From Candidatus Thalassospirochaeta sargassi (lineage in GTDB: Bacteria; Spirochaetota; Spirochaetia; UBA9216), in contig JAQQAL010000035.1 of assembly GCA_028532855.1 (NCBI GenBank), positions 1 to 64,000 on the forward strand: 64,000 nt of DNA, read 5' to 3'. Of this stretch, positions 1 to 7,598 are shown piece by piece. The notes beneath the pieces were generated by a model. The model was not told the DNA's origin and searched no databases. It saw only the letters and a program-made list of their open reading frames with translations. Position 1 is the first letter of the stretch. Each line of letters begins with the position of its first letter. A program made the position numbers and the translations under genes.

Positions 1-45
1 TACAGGGTCTTTACTGTTTTTGATAAGTTGGTAGTATGTATACAT
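1..45 (-). CDS. Start of an unidentified gene, cut by the left window edge
   Basis: Reading the minus strand from 45, an ATG opens 15 codons (M-Y-T-Y-Y-Q-L-I-K-N-S-K-D-P-V) that run off the window without a stop. A good ribosome binding site, AAGGAAGG, sits four bases before the ATG (complement of 50-57). This site is the main support. The 15 residues are too few to identify a family. The gene would be divergent from hflK, and 46-238 would hold both promoters. Confidence 0.45.
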   Translation of the reverse strand, partial: MYTYYQLIKNSKDPV

Positions 46-159
46 GGTTCCTTCCTTGGGTTGGTTTTTTGTGTAACCCTATGCTGCCCGATTTCGTTGA
101 TCTTGGGCAACAGGGGGGAACCATGTTTCTTCTCTGATCACGTCATTTTTTTTATTTCC

Positions 160-188
160 TTGACTAGCAAGGGTTTCGTGAGTAACCT
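160..188 (+). promoter_or_regulatory. Possible promoter of hflKC
   Basis: TTGACT at 160-165 and a weak TAACCT at 183-188 are 17 bases apart. This would give a leader of about 45 bases before the hflK ribosome binding site. The -10 box matches the consensus poorly, so this is tentative. I see nothing else definite between 46 and 159. Confidence 0.3.
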
Positions 189-238
189 CTAATAAAGAAG
201 AACGTATCAATGTGCTTCGATAGTTGACAGGAGGAAAT

Positions 239-1213
239 ATGTCAGAAAGAAATGCCGGACCTGGCAGGCCTAATATCAGAATCAGGCCGAGACTGATTGC
301 AATAATACTGATTGTAGTTATTGCACTAGCCGCCGTTTTATCCAGCTTTTACATGGTTGATCAGACAGAGCAGTCAGTAATTTTATTATTTGGAAAGTAT
401 AATCGAATTACCGGGCCAGGACTTCACACTAAACTTCCCTTTGGAATTGAAAAGAACTACAATGTTCCCACACAGGTAATCCAGACTATGCCGTTCGGTT
501 TCAGAACTCAGCAGGCTGGATTATCTACGATATATGATACTTCAGACTATCCTGAAGAATCTGTAATGCTTACCGGAGACCTGAACATTGTTGATGTTGA
601 GTGGGTAATTCAGTACAGGATAGTTGATCCTTTCAAATGGCTGTTTAAAGTAGAAAATCAGGCTAAAACTATCCGTGATATCTCTCAATCTGTCATTAAC
701 ATGCTTGTCGGAGACAGGGCGATTCTCAACGTAATGGGGTCAGAACGAACTACCATTTCCCTGCAGTCCCAGGAGCTGATGAATCAAATCTTTGATAATT
801 ATGATCTCGGAATTACAGTTACAACAGTTCAGCTAAAGAATATTGTACCGCCGATTGGTGAGGTTCAGGATGCCTATGAAGACGTCAACATGGCTATACA
901 GGACATGGAAAAACTGATAAACGAGGGTAAGGAGTCATATAATAACGAGATACCTCTCGCTCAGGGAACTGCCGCACAGATGATACAGGTTGCTGAGGGT
1001 TATGCAACTGAACGTGTCAATGAAGCAAAGGGTAATGTAGCCCGATTCAACTCCGTTCTCGAAGAATATCAGAAAAATAAAGAGGTTACACGTTCAAGAC
1101 TTTACATCGAAATGATTGAGGATGTATTCAGCCAGCAGGAAGGTACGGACGTAATTGATAAGAATCTTGACAACTTCCTTCCGTTGAAATCACTTCAGGG
1201 GGGTGTACAGTGA
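239..1213 (+). CDS. hflK: HflK-type SPFH (band 7) membrane protein
   Basis: 324 residues. One membrane segment at about residues 19-40 (I-A-I-I-L-I-V-V-I-A-L) follows a short basic N-terminus, then comes an SPFH/band 7 domain starting V-D-Q-T-E-Q-S-V-I-L-L-F-G-K-Y and a long helical C-terminal part. In known bacteria HflK and HflC form a large membrane-anchored ring around the FtsH protease and tune its activity. The start at 239 is preferred to an in-frame TTG at 224 because AGGAGG lies at 229-234, inside the longer reading. The stop overlaps the hflC start (GTGA), as expected for a translationally coupled pair. The order HflK then HflC and the domain layout make the call firm. No protease gene is next to it here. 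Confidence 0.92.
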   Translation: MSERNAGPGRPNIRIRPRLIAIILIVVIALAAVLSSFYMVDQTEQSVILLFGKYNRITGPGLHTKLPFGIEKNYNVPTQVIQTMPFGFRTQQAGLSTIYDTSDYPEESVMLTGDLNIVDVEWVIQYRIVDPFKWLFKVENQAKTIRDISQSVINMLVGDRAILNVMGSERTTISLQSQELMNQIFDNYDLGITVTTVQLKNIVPPIGEVQDAYEDVNMAIQDMEKLINEGKESYNNEIPLAQGTAAQMIQVAEGYATERVNEAKGNVARFNSVLEEYQKNKEVTRSRLYIEMIEDVFSQQEGTDVIDKNLDNFLPLKSLQGGVQ

Positions 1214-2187
1214 ACAAGTTAATCAGAAATATTGTAATTATTGCTGTAATTGTAATAATCGTATTCGCAGCAGGACCCTTCTATGTTCTTAATGAAGGTG
1301 AGCAGGCGGTTGTGACCCGTTTCGGTGCAATCATCAATTCCAGCTCTGACGCAGGTCTTAAATTCAAGATGCCCTTCGTAGACAATGTTGTAAAATACCC
1401 GAAAAAACTTCTTTCATGGGACGGCGACGCACAGCGCATACCTACCGCTGAAAATCAGTTTATCTGGGTTGATGCAACAGCCAGATGGCAGATTGCCGAT
1501 CCTATGAAATTCTATGAATCTGTAACAACCGTTGAACAGGCATACTCCAGAATGGATGATGTTATCGATTCTTCAGTCAGAACAGTTATAGCTGAAAACC
1601 TTCTTCGTGAAGCAGTTCGAAACTCAAACTACATCAACGAGGTTGAACCCGAAGAAGCCATCAACATGGAAGATGAAGAAAGCCTGAATGCCCTCCGAAA
1701 CCTGACAGTGACTGAAACTCAGCAGGAGCTGATTGAAAAAGGTCGTGAAGCGTTGTCCGAGGCAATGTACTCAAGCGCAAAATTGATTGTTCCTCAATAT
1801 GGAATTGAACTGAAGGATATTATAATCAGGCAGATTCGCTACTCTGACGATCTTACTCAGTCCGTTTATAACCGAATGATCAAGGAACGATCTCAGGTAG
1901 CCCAGGCATACCGCTCATACGGTGAAGGTCAGAAGGCTGAATGGCTTGGTAAACTTGATAACGATAAGCGTTCAATTCTTTCAGAGGCCTATGAGAAATC
2001 AGAGAGTATAAAGGGTACTGCAGACGCCGAGGCAACCAGAATCTACTCTGAATCTTATCAGGCTGACCCGGAGTTCTTTGAATTCTGGAGATCGATTGAA
2101 TCTTATAGAAAGATTTTACCGAATTTTAATAAGACGCTCACAACAGATATGGAGTACTTTGATTATCTATATGAGCAGGAAGGCTGA
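1210..2187 (+). CDS. hflC: HflC-type SPFH (band 7) membrane protein
   Basis: 325 residues starting at a GTG that overlaps the hflK stop by four bases. A single membrane segment at about residues 7-24 is followed by the HflC-like band 7 start L-N-E-G-E-Q-A-V-V-T-R-F-G and a C-terminal helical region rich in charged residues and alanine (E-G-Q-K-A-E-W-L-G-K), which in the family assembles with HflK. The tail is somewhat longer and more acidic in the middle (about 145-165, E-V-E-P-E-E-A-I-N-M-E-D-E-E) than in E. coli HflC. It is expected to act with HflK as a regulator of membrane protein quality control. A rho-independent terminator follows about 80 bases downstream, so hflKC looks like a two-gene operon. 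Confidence 0.92.
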   Translation: MNKLIRNIVIIAVIVIIVFAAGPFYVLNEGEQAVVTRFGAIINSSSDAGLKFKMPFVDNVVKYPKKLLSWDGDAQRIPTAENQFIWVDATARWQIADPMKFYESVTTVEQAYSRMDDVIDSSVRTVIAENLLREAVRNSNYINEVEPEEAINMEDEESLNALRNLTVTETQQELIEKGREALSEAMYSSAKLIVPQYGIELKDIIIRQIRYSDDLTQSVYNRMIKERSQVAQAYRSYGEGQKAEWLGKLDNDKRSILSEAYEKSESIKGTADAEATRIYSESYQADPEFFEFWRSIESYRKILPNFNKTLTTDMEYFDYLYEQEG

Positions 2188-2238
2188 TTAAATCTTCAGG
2201 CTGAGAACATCAGCTGAATGCTGCAATGAGCGGCAATC

Positions 2239-2257
2239 TCCGGAGTAACCCTCCGGA
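2239..2257. other. Perfect 7-bp hairpin after hflC
   Basis: TCCGGAG at 2239-2245 and CTCCGGA at 2251-2257 form a perfect stem with a five-base loop. It lies between the hflC stop and the main terminator and is followed by an A/T-rich tract without a real U run. It may protect the mRNA 3' end or act as a weak first terminator. Confidence 0.5.
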
Positions 2258-2269
2258 TTTATATATGAG

Positions 2270-2311
2270 AACCCCATCGGTTTCCCAAAAAGATACCGGC
2301 GGGGTTTTTTA
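2270..2311 (+). terminator. Rho-independent terminator of hflKC
   Basis: AACCCC (2270-2275) pairs with GGGGTT (2301-2306), with an inner CGGT/ACCG stem, and a run of six T residues (2305-2310) follows directly. It sits between the convergent hflC and deaD genes and has a U tract only on the plus strand. Confidence 0.8.
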
Positions 2312-2324
2312 ATGTTTGGTTAAT

Positions 2325-4013
2325 TTATTGTTCTATCCGGATTCTTTTTCCGTTATGAACCTTTCTGCGCAGGGCCTGGGTAAGAAAATCCGCAGCTCCC
2401 TTCTCTATCTGGAAACGCGTGCTTGTAGGCTGGATATCTATCCGTCCGAAATCAACGGTCTTGCCGCGGGTATTCTGGTTTATCATCTTCATCAGTTCCG
2501 GCGGTGAAATTCCATCTCGTCTACCGAGATTTATCTTAAGCCAGCTGTAATCAGCCGAATCGGCCCTGTCTCGCCTCCGACCGCGCTGTCGTCCTTCCGA
2601 ACCTCTATGCCCCTTGTAACCTCCCCGATCATTTCGGCGATCTCTTGAATAGTCCCTGTTTGAACGGAAATCAAGATCATTACCCTGCTTAACGGGTTTA
2701 AAATCCTCAAGGTTTTTATAGAAGTCAAGGAAGCGGTTAAACTCAAGGGAGACAAACTTTTTTACAAGCTCTTCACCGGTAAAGCCCGCAAGTTTTTCTT
2801 CAATAACCCCCATATAGGGGCCTATCATATCTTCATCGACATTTACAGTTTTAACCTTTTCAATAAGAGAGATCAGCTGAGCCTCACAGATCTCCTGTTT
2901 ACCGGGAATCTGTGCCTCTGTTATCTTACGCCCTAGGTTTTTCTCGATGCGCCTGATCCTTCCGCGTTCCTTCATATTTATGATCGAAAGAGAGATTCCA
3001 GTACTTCCCGCACGCCCTGTTCGGCCGCTTCGGTGGTTGTATATCTCAATTTCATCAGGAAGATCATAGTTGATAACGTGTGTCAGGTTCTTCACATCCA
3101 GTCCACGGGCGGCAACATCGGTCGCAACCAGCAGCTGAAGGCCCCTCTCCCGGAATTTGCCCATTATGTATTCACGCTGTTCCTGCGATAGATCACCGTG
3201 GAGAGCATCAGCACTATAACCCTCTTTAATCATCTTCTCCGCAATGCTCCGGGCAGAAGCCCTGGTCTTGCAGAAAACAATTCCGTAAATACCGGGATAA
3301 AAGTCGACAAGTCGTTTTAATGCCTGAAATTTGTCCTTTGCATGAACCGTATAATAACTGTGGGTAACAGTTTCAGCTCCGGCATTTTTCTTGCCTGCTG
3401 AGACCTCTTCCGCATCATGCATGTATCGTTTTGCAATTTCTTCAACCTCACGAGGCATAGTTGCCGAGAAAAGAAGACTTGTCCGGTTGAATGGAAGAGC
3501 TCCGACTATTGCATCAAGCTCATCCTTGAACCCCATATTCAGCATTATGTCGGCTTCATCAAGAATCAGATATTTCAGGCTGTCAAAATCGACCTTCCCC
3601 TTTTCGATCAGATCTGCGAGTCTTCCAGGAGTGGCTATTATAAATTGAGCGCCGGCTTTGAGTTCTTTTATCTGAGGACCATAAGCCGCGCCTCCGTAAA
3701 CAGCTGCGGCACGGAAACCCTTTATATACCTGGTGTAGCTCTCAACATCACGCGCTATCTGAAGACATAGCTCACGGGTGGGACAGAGCACCAGAGCCTG
3801 CGCCCCCCTGCTTCCGGTATCAATCTTCTCAAGTACGGGAAGACTGAATGCCGCTGTTTTTCCTGTACCGGTCTGGGCCAAGCCAACTACATCGCCGGTG
3901 TTTTCTATTATTTTGGGAATAACTTTTTCCTGAATAGGTGTAGGATACTCGAAGCCCAGCTCTTCAATAGCCTTAAGCACGCGAGGATCCAGATTAAGTT
4001 CTGTAAATTTCAA
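2325..4013 (-). CDS. deaD: DEAD-box RNA helicase with C-terminal DbpA-type RNA-binding domain
   Basis: 562 residues. All helicase motifs are readable in order: A-Q-T-G-T-G-K-T (46-53), P-T-R-E-L (78-82), T-P-G-R (128-131), D-E-A-D (152-155), S-A-T, D-V-A-A-R-G-L-D and H-R-S-G-R-T-G-R. A basic, arginine/glycine-rich linker leads to a C-terminal domain (about 487-562, starting W-L-K-I-N-L-G-R-R-D-G) that matches the DbpA/CsdA RNA-binding fold. Such proteins unwind structured RNA during ribosome assembly and cold-shock mRNA turnover. The start is TTG at 4013 with an AAGGA site eight bases upstream; the alternative starts lie inside the conserved Q motif region. It is a single gene with its own promoter. 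Confidence 0.9.
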   Translation of the reverse strand: MKFTELNLDPRVLKAIEELGFEYPTPIQEKVIPKIIENTGDVVGLAQTGTGKTAAFSLPVLEKIDTGSRGAQALVLCPTRELCLQIARDVESYTRYIKGFRAAAVYGGAAYGPQIKELKAGAQFIIATPGRLADLIEKGKVDFDSLKYLILDEADIMLNMGFKDELDAIVGALPFNRTSLLFSATMPREVEEIAKRYMHDAEEVSAGKKNAGAETVTHSYYTVHAKDKFQALKRLVDFYPGIYGIVFCKTRASARSIAEKMIKEGYSADALHGDLSQEQREYIMGKFRERGLQLLVATDVAARGLDVKNLTHVINYDLPDEIEIYNHRSGRTGRAGSTGISLSIINMKERGRIRRIEKNLGRKITEAQIPGKQEICEAQLISLIEKVKTVNVDEDMIGPYMGVIEEKLAGFTGEELVKKFVSLEFNRFLDFYKNLEDFKPVKQGNDLDFRSNRDYSRDRRNDRGGYKGHRGSEGRQRGRRRDRADSADYSWLKINLGRRDGISPPELMKMINQNTRGKTVDFGRIDIQPTSTRFQIEKGAADFLTQALRRKVHNGKRIRIEQ

Positions 4014-4061
4014 ATATATATCCTTATAATCAGTAGATGTGCATCTTTTGGAGGTGGCCCT

Positions 4062-4090
4062 ATCCTACAGCAAAGGGGAGGTAAAGTCAA
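4062..4090 (-). promoter_or_regulatory. Promoter of the DeaD-type helicase
   Basis: On the minus strand TTGACT (complement of 4085-4090) and TAGGAT (complement of 4062-4067) are 17 bases apart. Transcription would start near 4055, giving a leader of about 40 bases that includes the AAGGA ribosome site. This gene therefore has a conventional leader, unlike many others in the window. Confidence 0.6.
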
Positions 4091-4192
4091 TTACACAACT
4101 TTAAACCTGTGGTAGCCAAGTTCTAACAATTTTTCTGTTACGGTTTTTATTTTCCCGCGTAGTATTATATAATTAACTATCCGGAGGATAAT

Positions 4193-4897
4193 ATGAAAAG
4201 AATTTTAACAGCAATTGTGATAATTGCAGCAGTCTTTATCTCAACACAAAATGTTATAGCCGAAGGCCGGGCGGAATATGAAAACAGAGGCATTACCGTA
4301 CGCGGAATTGGTGAGATTTCTGCAGCACCTGATGTCGTAAGACTGACATTGGGCGTACAGAGTATGAATGCGGATTTAAATGTCGCAATTAACGATAATA
4401 ACAGTCGTATCGACAGAATAATTAACGTTATACAGGACTACGGCATCCCCGAGTCGGCATACCGGACATCCAACTTTTCGGTTTATTACCAGCAGCCGTA
4501 CAACAACGGCATGACACCCGATAACGGAACCTACAACGTTAACAACAGCATTTTTGTAGAACTTTCCAACATAGAACTTATAGGCGGATTCATAGAAGAC
4601 GCACTGAATGCCGGAGCCAATCAGTTCTACGGCCTTGAATACGCGATAAGCAATCCGGAACCGCTGATGAAAGAAGCCCGCAGACTGGCAATTGAAAACG
4701 CCCTTGAGCTTGCCGGTGAAACAGCCGGCTACGCCGGTTTGAGTATAGGAAATATCATCAGCATGGAGGAGCAGGCTTATGGCAGCGGACCGATGTATGC
4801 AGCAGAAATGTCCGCGGCCCGGGGTGCAAACAGTATTGTTGCCCCGAATCAGAAGACAATCCAGGTCCAGGTGACAATACGGCTTGAACTGGAATAA
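4193..4897 (+). CDS. Exported SIMPL-domain (DUF541, YggE-like) protein
   Basis: 234 residues with a classical signal peptide (M-K-R-I-L-T-A-I-V-I-I-A-A-V, cleavage likely near residue 23) followed by a SIMPL/DUF541 domain. Typical family features are the opening I-T-V-R-G-I-G-E-I-S-A-A-P-D-V-V-R-L-T-L-G-V and the later block K-E-A-R-R-L-A-I-E-N-A. Family members form periplasmic or outer membrane oligomers; YggE of E. coli has been linked to oxidative stress tolerance, but the molecular role is unclear. The start is supported by CGGAGG nine bases upstream and a TATAAT at 4168-4173. The downstream acetyltransferase begins almost at its stop, so the two are probably co-transcribed. Confidence 0.85.
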   Translation: MKRILTAIVIIAAVFISTQNVIAEGRAEYENRGITVRGIGEISAAPDVVRLTLGVQSMNADLNVAINDNNSRIDRIINVIQDYGIPESAYRTSNFSVYYQQPYNNGMTPDNGTYNVNNSIFVELSNIELIGGFIEDALNAGANQFYGLEYAISNPEPLMKEARRLAIENALELAGETAGYAGLSIGNIISMEEQAYGSGPMYAAEMSAARGANSIVAPNQKTIQVQVTIRLELE

Positions 4898-4901
4898 AGC
4901 C

Positions 4902-5414
4902 GTGATAAAATTAGAAAAAATGAATGCGGCGGATTTCGCCGCGTTCAATGAAATCAGCATACGAGTTCTTGCCGGGGCTCTTGAGAAAGAATTCCCCCCT
5001 GCAGCAGCAGCTGAAAAGGCTGAAGCTGAACAGAAAGAGCTCCTACCTGATGGATGCGATACTGAAGGACAGTATCTGTTTTCAGTGATAGATTCTAACC
5101 CCGATGCAACAGAACAAACAGCGGGCGGCCTCTGGTTTTCGCCTCTAAATCGCGACGGAGTCAACTTTGCCTTTCTGTTTTTCATCTTTATAGAACCTGA
5201 ACTGCGGGGAAAGGGGATCGGCAGTACAGCAATGGAACTGATTGAAGCCGAGGTTGAAAAACTGGGCCTGCAGGCAATCAGGCTTCATGTGCTTAAGAGT
5301 AACTTACCTGCAGTCAGGGTTTATGAAAAAACAGGATACAATATCTTTATGAATTACAATGGCTACAGCAAAGATAACCCCGGTATGATAATGGAAAAAA
5401 TTCTGAATAAATAA
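4902..5414 (+). CDS. GNAT family N-acetyltransferase
   Basis: About 170 residues. The C-terminal half has the GNAT acetyl-CoA binding signature (F-F-I-F-I-E-P-E-L-R-G-K-G-I-G-S-T-A-M, motif A R-G-K-G-I-G) and the usual motif B region (L-H-V-L-K-S-N-L-P-A-V-R-V-Y-E-K-T-G-Y). The acceptor cannot be predicted; it could be a protein N-terminus, an amine or a small molecule. A GTG at 4902 is the preferred start, because it begins the expected first strand of the fold (I-K-L-E-K-M-N-A-A-D-F). An in-frame TTG at 4884 would overlap the upstream gene, and an ATG at 4920 is also possible. The alanine/glutamate-rich stretch at about residues 25-45 is probably an insertion loop. Confidence 0.8.
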   Translation: MIKLEKMNAADFAAFNEISIRVLAGALEKEFPPAAAAEKAEAEQKELLPDGCDTEGQYLFSVIDSNPDATEQTAGGLWFSPLNRDGVNFAFLFFIFIEPELRGKGIGSTAMELIEAEVEKLGLQAIRLHVLKSNLPAVRVYEKTGYNIFMNYNGYSKDNPGMIMEKILNK

Positions 5415-5435
5415 CCCGGCCGACAGGAGTTTTAG

Positions 5436-7199
5436 TCAGCCGTTAAGCCGCAGATCAGCGACGTGCCGAAGCGCGGATATTTTTTTTTCAACCGATGTCC
5501 AGTTACCGGGTCTGCCTATCGCACGTTCAGCCTCAAACAGCTCATATAAATCAGCATACTCCCCTTCAAATATTTCACTGTATTTCCGAAAAGCAAACTT
5601 GCGAACTGTATTCAACAATGCTGTCCATAGTTTACGGTAAACCACAGCATCATTCTCATTGACACCCTTAAGTAATCCCATCAGAACCCGTGTTTCCTCC
5701 TGCTTGTCACGACATCTGCAGTATTCAAGCCGGCTGTAAAGCTCAGAGAGCTCCTCCAAACTCAGGTTTGACAGCTGGCCGGACGGTGGAATTTCAGTAA
5801 AACGATAATAGAGATCAGTTGCTGCAGATAAACCGGAGGAATTAAGCTCAACCTGCCCTTCTCTACATCTGAAAATTTTACATATCCGCTCTGGAGCAAA
5901 GCTTTCATTCATAAGTGAAACAGTGGAGCGAAGCTTCAACAGCTTTTCGAGGGCCTCTCTATCCCCGCTTCGGGGTTTTGCGCCCTTACTTAGGACCAGC
6001 TGGAATTCCACATTCCGATTAGCCCGGCCGATGCTCTGTCGACCTCCGCGATAAATAATATAATCCTGACCGAATATTTCGGTACGGCCGAAACCTTCCA
6101 GTATATCTACGAGCTGCTCGAAGGGGATTATTCCTTCGGTGTTGTAACTGAGCACAATAAAGCGCGCATCGATATTTTCAATAAGCCGGCGCAGCTCATC
6201 AGGGGCTGTTTTTGAATAACAGAAACCCGATCTAGTTTTAACCCAGTCCGGTCTGATGCCCGCCTTCTGCTCGAATCTGCCGTCGCCCCCGCGGTCCATA
6301 GGGACCTCCGGTCTGTCCCAGCGCGCTATGGTGTTCAGCATAAAATAATTGCTGCCGTACTGGTGCTGATTATATGGCGGGTCAAGATAACAGATATCAA
6401 AGCCTTGATTACCGTTGTGCTCAGCAGCGAAAACTGCGGCATCAAGGCTTCTTACTTCAAACCTCGCGCCCGGTGCTCCTTCAATTATATGCGGCCGCTG
6501 AAGCCGCATATCAGCCATTATCCTGGTCAGGGCATCCCCGCTGTGCCCGCCGAACCCCTTATGATAGGCTTTAAATACCCCGTTTGTATTAGCGTGGGTC
6601 GCAGCCTGATACAACAGCGGAGCGGTGAGCAAACATTTACGCAGGTAATCATCGGGGGGAAGCTCCCATCCGGGATACATCTGCTCGATACGATTTCTGA
6701 CGGCATCTATAAACAATGCATTTTCCCTGGTGTAGAATAGGCGTTCATGCTTATAATCTGCGGATGCAGTATCGGCTGGTGCATAATAGCGACTGATGTA
6801 GCAATCCTGTTCCTCCGGCAGCGGCAGGCTGTTAAGCTCATCTAATACAGAATCAAGCCCGCCCTGCACACTGAAGAGTTCATCAATGCCTTCCGGTGAA
6901 ATTGTAATATGCGCAGTATTGATTATCTTAGAATACAGTTCCCAGTCATTTGACGCAACCGAAAAGCCCATCGCCTTCGCGAGCCTTGAGACCGAACCGC
7001 TGCCGGCAAAACAATCGCCGAAAAGCAGGGGAGCATCAGGCCGCGGTACGGATTCAAATATCCTTCTGCTCAGCTCATTAAAAACCTCGTCCAGAAACCC
7101 GAGCAGGCGCCGTTTATTACCGATATAAGCAATGAGTTGATTTTTCAGATAGGGATTATCAATATCGGTCTTTTTCAGCGTCGAAGGGTTATGGCTCAA
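5436..7199 (-). CDS. D12-class DNA adenine-N6 methyltransferase with long C-terminal extension
   Basis: 587 residues, about twice the length of Dam. The N-terminal half carries the D12-class signatures: Q-L-I-A-Y-I-G-N-K-R (21-30), the AdoMet motif I F-A-G-S-G-S (64-69) and catalytic motif IV D-P-P-Y (273-276) followed by N-Q-H-Q-Y-G-S-N-Y. The C-terminal roughly 190 residues are helical, with no family I recognise, and might contact DNA. It transfers methyl from AdoMet to adenine N6 in an unknown target sequence. No restriction endonuclease is adjacent, so it may be an orphan, perhaps regulatory, methylase. The start is TTG, three bases after the queD stop on the same strand, so the two genes form an operon. 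There is no strong ribosome site, which suggests translational coupling to queD. Confidence 0.85.
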   Translation of the reverse strand: MSHNPSTLKKTDIDNPYLKNQLIAYIGNKRRLLGFLDEVFNELSRRIFESVPRPDAPLLFGDCFAGSGSVSRLAKAMGFSVASNDWELYSKIINTAHITISPEGIDELFSVQGGLDSVLDELNSLPLPEEQDCYISRYYAPADTASADYKHERLFYTRENALFIDAVRNRIEQMYPGWELPPDDYLRKCLLTAPLLYQAATHANTNGVFKAYHKGFGGHSGDALTRIMADMRLQRPHIIEGAPGARFEVRSLDAAVFAAEHNGNQGFDICYLDPPYNQHQYGSNYFMLNTIARWDRPEVPMDRGGDGRFEQKAGIRPDWVKTRSGFCYSKTAPDELRRLIENIDARFIVLSYNTEGIIPFEQLVDILEGFGRTEIFGQDYIIYRGGRQSIGRANRNVEFQLVLSKGAKPRSGDREALEKLLKLRSTVSLMNESFAPERICKIFRCREGQVELNSSGLSAATDLYYRFTEIPPSGQLSNLSLEELSELYSRLEYCRCRDKQEETRVLMGLLKGVNENDAVVYRKLWTALLNTVRKFAFRKYSEIFEGEYADLYELFEAERAIGRPGNWTSVEKKISALRHVADLRLNG

Positions 7200-7202
7200 A
7201 TC

Positions 7203-7568
7203 TTAATCCGGAATGTATACAGCCATATTCTTTTCGGTTTCAAAAACCTCAACCCTTGAAATAGGCGCATCAGGAAGCTCACGCTTAAGCGATTTATATA
7301 TATGAAATGAGATGAGTTCAGCACTGGGCTCAAACTCTTCAAAATATTCATTTTCATTCAGAAGACTGTGATCTATCCTGTCGAGGGTTTCTTTAAGCTT
7401 CTTCTTGAGTACACCGAAATCCAGCAGCATTCCGCCTTCATCCAGCTCCGGGCCCTCGGCATACACCCTTACCCGGTAATTATGTCCGTGAAGGTTCTCA
7501 CATTTCCCGTGATAATGTACCAGATAGTGCGCTGCCGCAAAATTGCCTTCAACCCTGACTTGAAACAT
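7203..7568 (-). CDS. queD: 6-carboxytetrahydropterin synthase (QueD/PTPS family)
   Basis: 121 residues, the usual length for QueD. The zinc-binding histidines (F-A-A-A-H near residue 14 and L-H-G-H at about 27-30), the catalytic cysteine of C-E-N-L-H-G-H, and the aspartate/histidine of D-H-S-L-L-N are all present. QueD converts dihydroneopterin triphosphate to carboxytetrahydropterin, the second step toward 7-deazaguanine (queuosine, archaeosine, or deazaguanine in DNA). No queC, queE or queF lies nearby. A purine-rich AAGGGGGG precedes the ATG on the minus strand. It is the first gene of a pair with the D12 methyltransferase and is divergent from murE. Confidence 0.88.
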   Translation of the reverse strand: MFQVRVEGNFAAAHYLVHYHGKCENLHGHNYRVRVYAEGPELDEGGMLLDFGVLKKKLKETLDRIDHSLLNENEYFEEFEPSAELISFHIYKSLKRELPDAPISRVEVFETEKNMAVYIPD

Positions 7569-7589
7569 AATTCCCCCCTTAGTTATAAT
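7560..7589 (+). promoter_or_regulatory. Promoter of murE, predicted leaderless
   Basis: TTGAAA (7560-7565) and a perfect TATAAT (7584-7589) are 18 bases apart. The murE ATG follows nine bases after the -10 box, so transcription should begin within about three bases of the start codon. There is no Shine-Dalgarno sequence. The -35 box lies inside the start of the divergent queD. Confidence 0.75.
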
Positions 7590-7598
7590 ACAAGTAAT

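Noticed and set aside
4376-5185. Open frame of 269 codons on the minus strand.
   Set aside because: It is antisense to the SIMPL and GNAT genes, both well supported, and its sequence has no recognisable family.
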